Of a stretch of DNA of 15,931 nucleotides, positions 1 through 8,505 are shown piece by piece. The stretch is from positions 463,279 to 479,209 of the forward strand of contig NW_003138322.1 of the NCBI RefSeq assembly GCF_000003605.2. The letters run 5' to 3'. The position numbers and the translations under genes are program-made. The notes under the pieces are model-generated. The model did not search any database. It was given only the letters and a program-made list of their open reading frames with translations, and was not told the origin of the DNA. The stretch comes from Saccoglossus kowalevskii. Taxonomy: Eukaryota > Hemichordata > Enteropneusta > Harrimaniidae. Position 1 is the stretch's first letter, and the number at the start of each line of letters is the position of its first letter.

Positions 1-315
1 TCTATTTCTTCCATTTTAGTGTATATGATATATTTGACCAGTGAACAAAATTCACTGTCACACGCAACGTAATATTACCGTAGCTGGTATAGTACAGGTG
101 TGATAGTTCAAATACCAAAATGGCAACAGTAACAGGAAGACTTTCCTGGCGGCGGTGATAAAATACGAACACGGAGCCAACAGATGAGGTTTCAACTGGT
201 ACTGGTATTATTACACTCTGCAAACATCAAGTACAATAACGCGGTAAAACTCCACTACTCCAATGACAAGATACTTAAACTCCAATACAATTCAACGAGA
301 TCTCCGATCTGAACT
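1..315 (-). other. putative transcribed leader of a leftward gene, start codon at 14-12
   Basis: This is the stretch downstream, on the minus strand, of the heat-shock-type promoter at 334-527. No open frame in it resembles a known protein. The minus-strand frame open through 223-2 begins at a TTG codon, not ATG, and ends beside the left edge, so I do not call it a gene. An ATG at 14-12 (minus) sits in a strong initiation context (A at -3, G at +4) and reads M-E-E-I before running off the window. It may be the start of the promoter's gene, but four residues cannot identify a product. An upstream ATG at 227-225 opens an 11-codon ORF that stops at 192. A TTTGCAG sequence near 217-223 could be a splice acceptor. 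The leader reading is inference. Confidence 0.25.
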
Positions 316-334
316 CAGTGCTGAACAACTCCCC

Positions 335-363
335 TATATATACACCCACACTGTCTATAAATA
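335..363 (-). promoter_or_regulatory. two TATA-like boxes
   Basis: TATATATA at 335-342 reads the same on both strands and is followed on the minus strand by GGGGAG. CTATAAATAG at 355-364 reads CTATTTATAG on the minus strand. Either could position a leftward transcript started by the HSE cluster. The second is also a textbook TATAAATA on the plus strand, so direction rests on the position of the HSEs and not on the boxes. Confidence 0.35.
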
Positions 364-409
364 GACCATTACATCAGCATACATAATGAGTCTGGAATTT
401 ACTATAAAT

Positions 410-422
410 TTCTAGAATGTTC
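410..422. promoter_or_regulatory. heat-shock element 1 (TTCtaGAAtgTTC)
   Basis: A perfect three-pentamer TTC/GAA/TTC array with 2 bp spacers. It is the HSE nearest to the TATA-like boxes, 47-68 bp away. Confidence 0.55.
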
Positions 423-483
423 CATTACCTTCTATTGCCCCCTACAGTGTTCTATTACCTATTCAACCAGTTTCTAAAAAAAA

Positions 484-496
484 ATCTAGAATATTC
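484..496. promoter_or_regulatory. heat-shock element 2 (ATCtaGAAtaTTC)
   Basis: Two perfect pentamers plus one with a single mismatch (ATC for TTC). It shares the CTAGAA core with the other two sites. Confidence 0.45.
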
Positions 497-514
497 CACC
501 CAGACACAGTACGG

Positions 515-527
515 TTCTAGAACATTC
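515..527. promoter_or_regulatory. heat-shock element 3 (TTCtaGAAcaTTC)
   Basis: A perfect three-pentamer array 31 bp from element 2, with the same TTCTAGAA core. Confidence 0.55.
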
Positions 528-1502
528 TCAGTGACACGGAAGTGGTAAATAAGTCGTATGCGACATTCACTTGCCAGCTGTATTCAGAGACCCAGTATCA
601 TATAAAGTTTACCTTAGTGATTTTTAGTAGTCTACCTAGTTTAGTGATATGATATTCATTACAGAAAGTTCAGAGAAGCGTTTTAGGTTTACTTTCTGTA
701 AATACAGTATATTAACTAAATAACTTGAAACATAGTTCTCTTGTTTTTGCGTCAAGTGATAATCTTGTAATCATTTTGTACTTGTTAGCTCCGCTGTCGA
801 CTCTGTCAAACCAAGCTAGTCTACTGTTACCCTATTTCCTAATACTCGATGATGATTGACATCTTTTGGAACAATATTACATATCCCGAATCCACATTAT
901 TTAATTAATCCAAATTCCCAATCTTTGTATTCATTCTACTATTTCAGGTCACTGTCAATATACAAATCCGAAAAGATTTTCCTGATTCATCTAAATTTTA
1001 GTCAAATGTTGTACTGAGACTATTTACGTGCCACGTAAATAATATACGTTCCTTCCGCCTGGACATCATTTCTCAGCCCGAATGCCACTGGCCTGGAAAG
1101 AGACAGCGATACTGTACGGACATGCTGACTATTTTGACACACATCATGTATAATTTATTGTTTAAATATGATTTCTCGTCGGTCTGTGAACAGTTTGTGT
1201 CGCCGACAATAATGATTGCCGGCGTGTTAACTTCCTCGAGTTGACACAATAATGAAGCTACGGCATTCCTATGTTGTCATACAAAAAGGTCAGAAATGTG
1301 ACCTATACATTCATCATATCGCGTCGCGACGGCTGGTAGATTGGTTTTAAGATTTGATGGATGTAAAAGAGCAGTTAGGTTCGAAAGTCGTTTTTCTTTT
1401 TGACAAATCGAAACAGTAATATCGAGTTGTATAGCGAATTCACGATTATGATAATGTATAGATACATCGACTTATTTTGTTTCATGCTGAGGGCGTTGTC
1501 AC
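528..1502. other. AT-rich non-coding stretch
   Basis: No reading frame with plausible coding character and no tRNA-like fold or TIR element was found on either strand. A GC-richer patch near 1190-1250 and 1320-1335 has no recognisable motif. Confidence 0.5.
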
Positions 1503-1690
1503 GGTTCTTATAACAATACACTGGTCTTTCGTTTTTGTTCAACATTTACTAGTACTAGAAAAACACTCTGTTTTTGTTCCAAACAGTAACCGTTTTCTAT
1601 GTTGTTGTTCTTAACAATGTCTGCTTACTATGCTCTTTCTTTGTTGCAAACAGTATCTGTTTACTAATCTCGTTATTCTTATTAATACTA
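1503..1690. repeat. degenerate tandem repeat, ~35 bp period
   Basis: Variants of GTTNTTGTTC followed by AAACAGTA, CTGTTTACTA or close derivatives begin at about 1503, 1532, 1571, 1603, 1639 and 1672, spacings of 29-39 bp. The last three units are most alike (TTGTT, then AACAATGTCTGCTTACTA or AACAGTATCTGTTTACTA). The units have diverged and contain indels, so this is an old minisatellite. No coding content. Confidence 0.5.
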
Positions 1691-1776
1691 GTCGCCCCGT
1701 CATTTTAATTTAGCAACACCCTGAAATTGAACCAACGACTCGGATTTCAAAGTCGACGAGCTGAAAGAGCAAACAT

Positions 1777-1810
1777 GATAGTTATTGTAAACGCGATAGT
1801 TATTGTAAAT
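1777..1810. repeat. 18 bp tandem duplication
   Basis: GATAGTTATTGTAAA occurs at 1777 and again at 1795, separated by CGC, giving nearly two copies of an 18 bp unit. Confidence 0.75.
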
Positions 1811-2738
1811 AAAAAGGCGGTCCAATCAGTAGCATTAAATATATTGCAGCACAGCTCACTGCTTTTTAATAAAATAACAGTATTTATAGTTTAACTGTAA
1901 CAATTTGTGATGGTGATGTAACGCCACGAATATTACACATACAAGGTTGTTCAATGCAATATCCTGTTTTTTTATTTCTGGACTAGTATATAAAGAAAAA
2001 ACTGTCTAACTGTAGGAACCGAAGTGGTAGGTGAGTGTATCTGATTTCTACTCATTCATTCATTCATTTTTAATTTATGTTTTATTATTTTCCGTGTCAC
2101 AGTTGAAAAAATATGCACCTTGTCTACTAAAAAGTTTTGATTGAATTTGTGACTTTCCTCTATTTGTAACCGGTACTTACGTGATCTTCTTCATGTTCAT
2201 GACCGGTAACTAATCCGTGTCGAAAATGCTTCTATGTTGTTTTGGTCGGTACACAACATTTCGCCCAATTACCAATTCGTGGAACGTCGAATATATTTTT
2301 ATTTTTATTATCCATATATGGCGCAAATGGGTAAAACTTATGCGTCAAGTTGTCTTTCTTTACATACATTTATTTAATTGCTTCTGTAAAAGTAGTGATT
2401 ATCAAAATACAGGAAAAGTAATGTTTTTTTTATTTTGTTTTTAAAGAAATTTTATTGGGTACATTTCCATAGTTTCTAATAAGTACGTTACAGATTGTCT
2501 GAGAAATTACATGTTCTGTATAAAGTTCACCATGTACAGAAATCAAACAAACGCTGAAATTACATTCCTGTATTTACCATGTTAAATACAAAGGTTTGTC
2601 TCACATATATTATCATAGGAGCCATTTCTTAAAGTACAACCCTAATTGGCTATTCTTTTCCGCATTGATATTTTCACACTGATAAATTCGCTTAATAAAG
2701 GACAAAAAACCTATTAAGAGGGGGCAAGGGTTATTTTT
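1811..2738. other. AT-rich non-coding stretch with a lone TATA-like box
   Basis: No credible coding sequence. TATATAAA at 1987-1994 would pass as a plus-strand TATA box, but no supporting promoter element or downstream exon is visible. The open frame at 2217-2444 is low-complexity and hydrophobic with a non-ATG start, and is not called. Confidence 0.45.
2053..2068. repeat. (CATT)4 microsatellite
   Basis: Four perfect CATT units followed by a T-rich run. It could be a simple microsatellite or the tail of an unidentified retroelement. Confidence 0.85.
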
Positions 2739-3058
2739 GTTCAACGTAATTGCAATATTTTTTTGTTCGTACAACGTGAATTGAAAAAATAAATTCCGTA
2801 ATTCTGTAATCATATTCTAGACGTACAACGTAATCAATCAAATATTTTTTTCGTACACTGTAAAAATGTGTTACAGTAATTTTTCTCGGTACGTACAAGA
2901 ATTTTCTAGGTTTTCTTTCTTAATCTTCCGTAAAATGTAAAATAACCTTTATTTTCTCTGTAAACTGTAAACATTCAATTTTCACTGTAAACAGTAAAAA
3001 CGTCTTTTTTTCCTTGTAAATTGTAAAAAGCCCCTTTTATTTCCCGTAAAACTGTACC
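2739..3058. repeat. ~29 bp degenerate minisatellite
   Basis: A repeating unit made of a GTA-rich half and a T-rich half begins at about 2739, 2768, 2796, 2822, 2851, 2887, 2928, 2958, 2985, 3014 and 3044. The right-hand units are best preserved: CTGTAAACTGTAAA, CTGTAAACAGTAAAAA, TTGTAAATTGTAAAAA and CCGTAAAACTGTA, each followed by a pyrimidine run, at spacings of 27-30 bp. Left-hand units read CGTACAACGTAAT and similar. About eleven units are seen, with one poorly matched stretch near 2900-2927. There is no open reading frame across it. Confidence 0.7.
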
Positions 3059-3529
3059 AGCTACCCCCTTACCACCCCTCTATTAAATTTGGCTTTCCAC
3101 TATTCATCTTTGAGAAGTATACATGTTTCCTGGCCAGCAACTGAAACAAATGAACTTCACTAGCAACGATTCCTCTGGATCAGAAATAACCACACAAAAG
3201 AAAAGCCATGTTATCGAAACAACATAGCGGCACCTCGGTCATGCATAAATTAGCGCTTGTCGGTAAATTTGTCAATTTCATAGTGTACATTACATGTAAC
3301 GATGCGGAGGCGCATGAGACGTGCGGCTCCAATTTAAAGGGCGGTGGTCTTCGCTCGTCCTGTTCGATACGTGACTCACAGCAATGCACACAACGCGTGT
3401 AAAATACATTGTTTGTTTTCATGAAATTCGAGCACGCGTTGCGCGACGACCACCATTTTTTAAACTGTTGTCACCCATGCAAGTATAAACCAAATATAAT
3501 GCGACAATGACGTCATAATTCTACATACT
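3059..3529. other. non-coding stretch with a CpG-richer patch and an inverted repeat
   Basis: Between about 3220 and 3460 the DNA is richer in CpG than its surroundings and is open on both strands at once, usual for GC-richer DNA and not proof of coding. GGTGGTCTTCGC at 3343-3354 is matched in inverted orientation by GCGACGACCACC at 3443-3454 (11 of 12 bases). A perfect CRE palindrome TGACGTCA lies at 3508-3515. No protein family was recognised. Confidence 0.4.
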
Positions 3530-3894
3530 GCTTGAATGCCGGGGGGGGGGGGGCTACTTCCACATTAAGTGGGTAAGGGTGCTCACCTCTTGTAAACCAT
3601 ACTCACTTCTAAACCATTTCTGTTTCTATTTATATACCCACTTCTAAACACAATTGTTTTCAGCGAAAAAAAACAACACCCAGCTCACAACTTTTGCAAC
3701 CAATGAACGCATCCGGGCGACACATTTTATTCAGACTTTTCCAGTATCTGGCTTTGAATATAAAGACCTGTGAGAAAGTAAATAAATGCTACACACTTCT
3801 AAACAAACAAAAAAAACAACGTGAAATGACACTCCAGTCGGGCGGCACATACCCGTATTGCACTTCTATGGAAGTAGCCCCACGGGCTTGAATG
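3530..3894. mobile_element. non-autonomous DNA transposon with TIRs and 8-9 bp target duplication
   Basis: GCTTGAATG occurs at 3530-3538 and again at 3886-3894 and brackets a 347 bp segment. The segment starts CC, then 14 G-rich bases, then CTACTTCC. It ends GGAAGTAGCCCCACGG, whose reverse complement is CCGTGGGGCTACTTCC, so the ends are inverted repeats. Similarity continues inward for about 40 bp with gaps. Inside, CACTTCTAAAC occurs at 3604, 3639 and 3794. No transposase is present, so this is a MITE-like element. An 8-9 bp duplication fits hAT, P, Merlin or Mutator families; the ends do not let me choose. The frame open at 3694-3891 starts at a non-ATG codon and is not called. Confidence 0.75.
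3541..3553. repeat. poly-G run in the left TIR
   Basis: Thirteen G residues replace the GTGGGG expected from the opposite TIR, so the run looks like slippage expansion within the element's end. Confidence 0.9.
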
Positions 3895-4597
3895 TAGTCA
3901 CCCAACGCAGTTGTACGAAATAGTGACACTTTACTATGTATTTATTGTTCAATTTATTTGTTAAAAGTACAGTATGGACGAAAACATGAAATTGTTTTAT
4001 TGTTTTTTTTTTTAAAAAGCCCTCATCATGAACTAAAAAATATTATTTTTCCAAAACTCAGTTATGTGTTAGTTCAACAAACACTGACATTTCTAATACG
4101 CACGTGAAATGATTGCTTTTGCACGTTCAATAACCATCACTGTGCATGAGATTTAGTGTTTTATCAATTTTCCATTGAACGAATACTGTTTGGCGGGCTG
4201 CAAAAGCTATTATTTTTGGTTTGCGAATTAACATAACACAAGTGTACTACCAACATAGAGTATAAAAACAACACTTTGAACAACTACATGTTCTCGTTCC
4301 CTTTACATCTTTTTTTAACTAATAAAATAGATGATTCAGAGACGACTTTGCACGTTTCGCATTTTTCTACGTTTCGTACACTATATATTTATACGCAGCA
4401 AAATGTGAAACGTGCCAGATATGCTAAATATGCATGCAAGTCTGTCAAAGCTGACGTCGGGAGTCAGCATTGACAAAAGTGTAAAATTAAAAAAAATATG
4501 GTTTCAAATGACTTGTGTTAATCATGTATGATCAACGTTCTGCTAAAGAGTAAAATGTTTCCCGCATTCGTATTTCTGAAAACTACATAAAAGGTAA
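3895..4597. other. AT-rich non-coding stretch
   Basis: No coding, RNA or TIR feature was found. The frame open at 4276-4473 begins at a non-ATG codon and resembles no family I know. Confidence 0.45.
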
Positions 4598-4809
4598 TAC
4601 TGTAAAGGGGGTAATTATTCACTGGGTTTTAATTTAGCTTATTTCGCTGACTGGAAAAATGCGCTAAATTAAAACACAGTGAATATGTAAAATTTAGCAT
4701 AGAACACATTATCTAAATGATAAAACCGTGAATTTAAAACCCACTGAATATGCCTGAAATGGTAAATCAGTGAAATTTAAACCCAGTGAAAATTAGTCAT
4801 TTTACAGTA
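4598..4809. mobile_element. TA-flanked MITE with repeated subterminal motifs
   Basis: The 212 bp segment starts TACTGTAAA and ends TTTACAGTA. The inverted ends continue inward for about 36 bp through TTCACTGGGTTT. TA at each edge fits the TA target duplication of Tc1/mariner-type elements. Inside, a second inverted pair (4616-4638 against 4663-4685, 22 of 23 bases) would fold into a hairpin. The CACTG-plus-TTTAAA block recurs near 4729-4750 and 4770-4785, so the end motif is present about four times. There is no coding capacity. Confidence 0.75.
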
Positions 4810-4819
4810 GACTTTCCGT

Positions 4820-5000
4820 TCACCGCGAGATCCCGCTTTATGCGTGAAATCGAAACCAATGTCATCGTAGCGCCGTACAATCTCCTTCCCAGAGGCCTTT
4901 GCGCTTTACGCAATGATAAGTAACGCGCATCGAACTGTGCGGAGTTCGAGCGTCGTAGTGACGTCAAGCCATTGCGTGGGATTCGACAAACACGGCACAT
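4820..5000. other. CpG-richer segment, possibly an old repeat
   Basis: This CpG-rich stretch directly abuts the MITE at 4598-4809. A 104-residue minus-strand frame crosses both and reaches 5111, and its end lies inside the MITE, which argues against a gene. The stretch around AGAGGCCTTTGCG (near 4891-4904) faintly resembles the centre of the TTAA-flanked family at 7074-7238, but I could not align the ends. A CRE palindrome TGACGTCA lies at 4959-4966. Confidence 0.3.
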
Positions 5001-5524
5001 TTGATGATGGTCAATTTTGGTGAAGTAAGGATATTTCAATGCCATATTCTCTTTTGAAAAATCGGCGTTTCCACATTGAGCTATAAAAAAGAAATTCAAG
5101 TTGAAAATCAAATCATTCGATTTTAGCTGGAGACGTTCGGTCCGTGCCTTTCACGGTACGATTACACGAGATTTCACAGTGAACGAGAAACCACCTATTA
5201 TTCAAAAAATAGTTTTTCTAAGAAATGTCACGAACCGATAAATGGCATATTGCTATCATTCCATGTTATGTCGTGTCCGTTTTTTCGTACTGCAGATTAC
5301 ATATATACTGTATTATATACATGCACAGACATACAACCCTGCGTATGTAGGTCTACCATCATGAAATGTACCACAGCACTGTGCGAGTGCAAATAATAAC
5401 GGATCAGACGGATATCTGCTTGTTATTCATGTTCGGAACTCAATTTGCCAGTTGACAGACAGACACCCTGCAAAAGTTTAGTGTGTAATTTAGGGCGTTG
5501 AGGTTACACGCTTGGAGTGACATC

Positions 5525-5552
5525 GGGCCGGATCGAAGTCAGTCTCCGGCCC
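5525..5552. repeat. GC-rich hairpin
   Basis: GGGCCGGA at 5525-5532 pairs perfectly with TCCGGCCC at 5545-5552 across a 12-base loop. No T-run follows and no RNA gene is evident. Confidence 0.6.
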
Positions 5553-5735
5553 CGAGGATATATTGGGCCAGCTGGGGCTGAACGATTCGTTTCTTTCTTG
5601 TTTCTGTATGCTAATTCGTATTCTGTAAAGACAATATTTCATCCTCTTCGGTTTTCTATTTTTACCCTTTTCTCTAATTTATTTTAGTCTCAGATAACAG
5701 CAAACTGTCAACAAATCATTCCGTCAGCAATGTTG

Positions 5736-5743
5736 TGACGTCA
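5736..5743. promoter_or_regulatory. CRE palindrome TGACGTCA
   Basis: A perfect cAMP-response-element palindrome, the third in the window after 3508-3515 and 4959-4966. These are binding sites for CREB/ATF-type bZIP factors where they lie in open promoters. No promoter is otherwise visible here, so function is unproven. Confidence 0.3.
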
Positions 5744-6800
5744 CTGCCTTGTCAAGTTCACGTTGACAGTGACAGCGCCCTCGGCAATCTTCAGTAATTC
5801 AGTGTGAAACTCAAACTTAGCAACCAAAACTCTGATGTAGATTATTCATATTAAGATAGGTGGTCAGCGCACATTCAATTTGTACCAAAGTAAACAATGC
5901 ATGTTTTACATGTACTGCATGCCGTGGGACTCGACGTGTCACGACGACCACTGTAATTTTTTAAAAATATTTTAATGTAGAAATATAGATTTATTAGTTC
6001 TATGCTGCGATTTACTGTGTTCTTTGTCAACATCGATTTTTTTAATATACTTGACACGTGAAGCAATTCCCCATCTCTCATTTTAACTCTACGTTTATGT
6101 TATATGACATGTTAATTTTGTGGGTGTCAAATATGACGTGGCTAAAATGTTTAAATTCCCATCCACCCACGCACCGGTGTGAAAACTCCGATCGGTTTAT
6201 GGAGTTGGCGTAAATTCTAATAACGGATCCGTACTTGTCTTACGTTTGGAGCCAAGCCAGATCGAGGGTGCACCCCGTTGGCAGTTTTTGAGAAGGGAGA
6301 TAATCGAACATCATAAGTTATTATTATTTACTACAATCCGAATGATGGAATGCATGGTATGTGGCGATAGGAACATAAGCTTCTGTCCAACGTAGTTAAT
6401 TTAACAAAAAGGCAAGCTATAAAAAGTTCTTTCCGTCGCCGGTGTAGTAAAACGGGCCAGAATTCCCGCCGTTATGCGCACACATACCTAAACGTGTTTG
6501 TTACGCAAACGTTTTGGCTGACGCTTTTACAAGCTGGACATTCTTGGATGTCCTGTTTATTTTTTTAAACTCAATAGCCCCTTAAATAACGAGTACTTAT
6601 TTACAGGAGCGATACAAACAAAACTACAAAGAGTTGTAACTACTATGAAATTAATTAACTGAAATACAATAATTATCAAAATATCTAAAACTGAGGTAAA
6701 ATACAAAGGTACTTCTCAGAACTAGAATTGAATGAGAAAACAGAGAACTAACTCCTAATTCTCCATGCAATAGAATTACATAGATGTTCCATGTATTTTA

Positions 6801-6838
6801 GTTCAATCACAGTCCCTCTAGAGGGACTGTGGTTCAAT
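6801..6838. repeat. 24 bp perfect palindrome flanked by 7 bp direct repeats
   Basis: The arm CACAGTCCCTCT (6808-6819) is followed at once by its exact reverse complement (6820-6831). GTTCAAT stands directly on both sides (6801-6807 and 6832-6838), as a target duplication would. A diverged relative lies at 13178-13208. Confidence 0.8.
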
Positions 6839-7073
6839 GTAGCTATGTTGATGATGTAGTATTATGAATACTATGCGTTTGGTTGTTTGCTTTTAAGCGT
6901 GGTGATAAATGTTTAAGAACATGGCCAGATATTGGTGTGTACATTAAGGTAGCTGTTCGGTCGTCTTAGCCATTTTGAGTTTCCTAAACGAGCATCTCTT
7001 TTAACTCGACCCGTCCTGTTTTGTAGTACCTGTAGTAAATAAAGACAACCCGTACTAGTACCCGCACTATCTA

Positions 7074-7238
7074 TTAAAGCGGCGGAGTCGTCACTTGCGC
7101 ATGCGTCAGATGGCCATAGCGTGTCATTGTTCGCAAACAAGCGTCTACCCATGAGCCTTTGCGTTTTTAGCGTATGTTGTTATCGTCGCTTGGGAATCAA
7201 TTCCCGCGCGTGCGCAGGTGAGGACCCTCCCGCTTCAA
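7074..7238 (+). mobile_element. TTAA-flanked MITE family, copy 1
   Basis: This 165 bp element matches the reverse complement of 15130-15295 with about 19 differences over 166 columns, roughly 88 % identity. It begins TTAAAGCGGCGGAGTCGTCA and ends GAGGACCCTCCCGCTTCAA. The two ends are inverted repeats of about 30 bp around the core TCGTCACNTGCGCA. Left TTAA and right TCAA (one change from TTAA) suggest TTAA target sites, as used by piggyBac and Kolobok elements. It is too small for a transposase. The minus-strand frame covering 7152-6913 is a by-product of the element's GC-rich sequence and not a gene. Confidence 0.8.
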
Positions 7239-7684
7239 ACTATTCCAATATTAAAAGTGAGGTATTATAAAACAATTGAAAATGATGAAGAGAAACTTTG
7301 AGCAAAAAACATCGAATTCTACTTAAATCAACAATTTACTTGCTATTTTCTTACAAATAAAATAAATGGGGAGGTGGTTCTATGATAGCAAACCATCTAC
7401 GGCCACTTCTTGGTATTTAAAATTTTCAACTTCCTTTTCCCGGAGGGTACATTTTTTTTAATGTGAAATATAATTATTAAGATTTTGAAATTGTATATTC
7501 CTACTACAAGAAATCAAGCATGTAACTATTTGTTGCATAACCCCATGGACGACAAAGGTCACAGACAAAATAACAGTTATGGTCGATATAGCGTCGCATA
7601 GTCGGCCAATTGGTGGAAGATCCCTTTACACAGTGTTCAGTCTAGTGTAATGGCAAATTCTATATAGCGGTGGCTCATTTCTTA
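7239..7684. other. AT-rich non-coding stretch
   Basis: Nothing recognised. A weak partial unit of the following ~170 bp array may begin near 7578 (GGTCGATATAG, then CAGTGTTCAG), but its spacing does not fit. Confidence 0.4.
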
Positions 7685-8505
7685 TGTTTGGTCGAATGGG
7701 CAACTAATTGATTTGATGTGAGATTTACTGTATTAGTGGCCTATTCACTGGGAATGACTCAATGACTCAACAAAAACAAATTTCAAGTTCAAAAAATATA
7801 CACCGGTACTTCACGGCGTATTCTCGGCATCGACGTCCGAACTGTAAGTGAACCACTTTTGGGTGAATTGATTAGTAAGTGATTCATGGTGAGATTTGCA
7901 GCCTTTGGATCGTATTGGATTGAATGACCTTGAATTTTTCTTTAAATACAAGTTTAAAATAAAAAGAGATCGGCGCATCGTCGGCATCCGCGGTTCAAAC
8001 GTTAATTGCGCTTTGAGATCCACATGTTGTTTGTCCGAATGAATGATTAAGTGATTCGCTGCATGATTTACAGTGTTCGGGTCCTACTTTACTTGAAGAA
8101 AATTGCATGATAACAACATTTCAAGTTTGAGATATAAACAATTTGGTAAGTGGGCGGCTTTAGGCCACATTGCAGTTCTTGTTTGGTCGAATGCGTGGTA
8201 ACTAAATCAGTGATTCGATGTACGATTTGAAGTGTCCATAATCTGATAACTTAGGCGAAATGACCATGGAAATATATTTAAAGTTCAAAATATGTCCATT
8301 TCGGTTCCGGCTTCGATTCCTCGAATTTGAAGTTAAATGCGCTCTGAGAAGCATACTCTTTGTTTGATCGAATGAACAATTATGATTTACGCTGTGAAAT
8401 TTACAGAGTTCGAAACGTAAAGTTTGCATATTAGACAGTTCGGCTCAGCCTCGGCACCTGACGTTTCAGGTCTGAAGTACCTGCTTTGTAGTGGTCGTCG
8501 ACCTT
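7685..8505. repeat. satellite-like tandem array, ~170 bp unit, about five copies
   Basis: Units open with TGTTTGGTCGAATG or a close variant at 7685, 7856, 8028, 8180 and 8361, spacings of 171, 172, 152 and 181 bp. Each continues with an AGTGATTCGATG-like block and then GATTTACAGTGTTCG or a variant. A second conserved block, CGGCATCGACG... to ...GCGCTTTGAGATC-like, sits late in each unit. Copies have diverged heavily by substitution and indel, which is why no exact repeat stands out. The two minus-strand frames (8023-7811 and 8429-8202) are translations of array units with no sign of selection. The array ends about 640 bp upstream of the FGF start codon. Confidence 0.65.

Larger units (their letters stand above)
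334..527 (-). promoter_or_regulatory. heat-shock-type promoter facing left
   Basis: Three near-identical heat-shock elements (410-422, 484-496, 515-527) lie beside two TATA-like boxes (335-342 and 356-363). Heat-shock factor trimers bind alternating TTC/GAA pentamers with 2 bp spacers, and all three sites have this layout. Read on the minus strand, the order is HSE, HSE, HSE, TATA, which is the arrangement of hsp70-type promoters, with a start of transcription expected near 305-320. The boxes are palindromic enough that the opposite direction cannot be excluded. In that case TATAAATA at 356 would lie upstream of the HSEs, a less usual layout. The target gene is not in the window. Confidence 0.5.
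5001..6807. other. long non-coding stretch with isolated motifs
   Basis: No gene recognised. Visible items are a GC hairpin at 5525-5552, a perfect CRE palindrome at 5736-5743 and a 10 bp palindrome GGGTGCACCC near 6267. The minus-strand frame at 6081-5875 begins ATG but its translation looks random. Confidence 0.45.

Noticed and set aside
2-223. 73-residue minus-strand open frame at the left edge
   Set aside because: It starts at TTG, has no recognisable motif and stops near the edge. It is more likely leader sequence of the leftward transcript.
4797-5111. 104-residue minus-strand frame
   Set aside because: It begins at an ATT codon, its 3' end lies inside a MITE, and the arginine-rich translation reflects CpG-rich DNA. 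No family resemblance.
6270-6310. AAGGGAGATAA-like word, which I associate with mollusc repeats, as a taxonomic marker
   Set aside because: A single short word is not reliable evidence of phylum.
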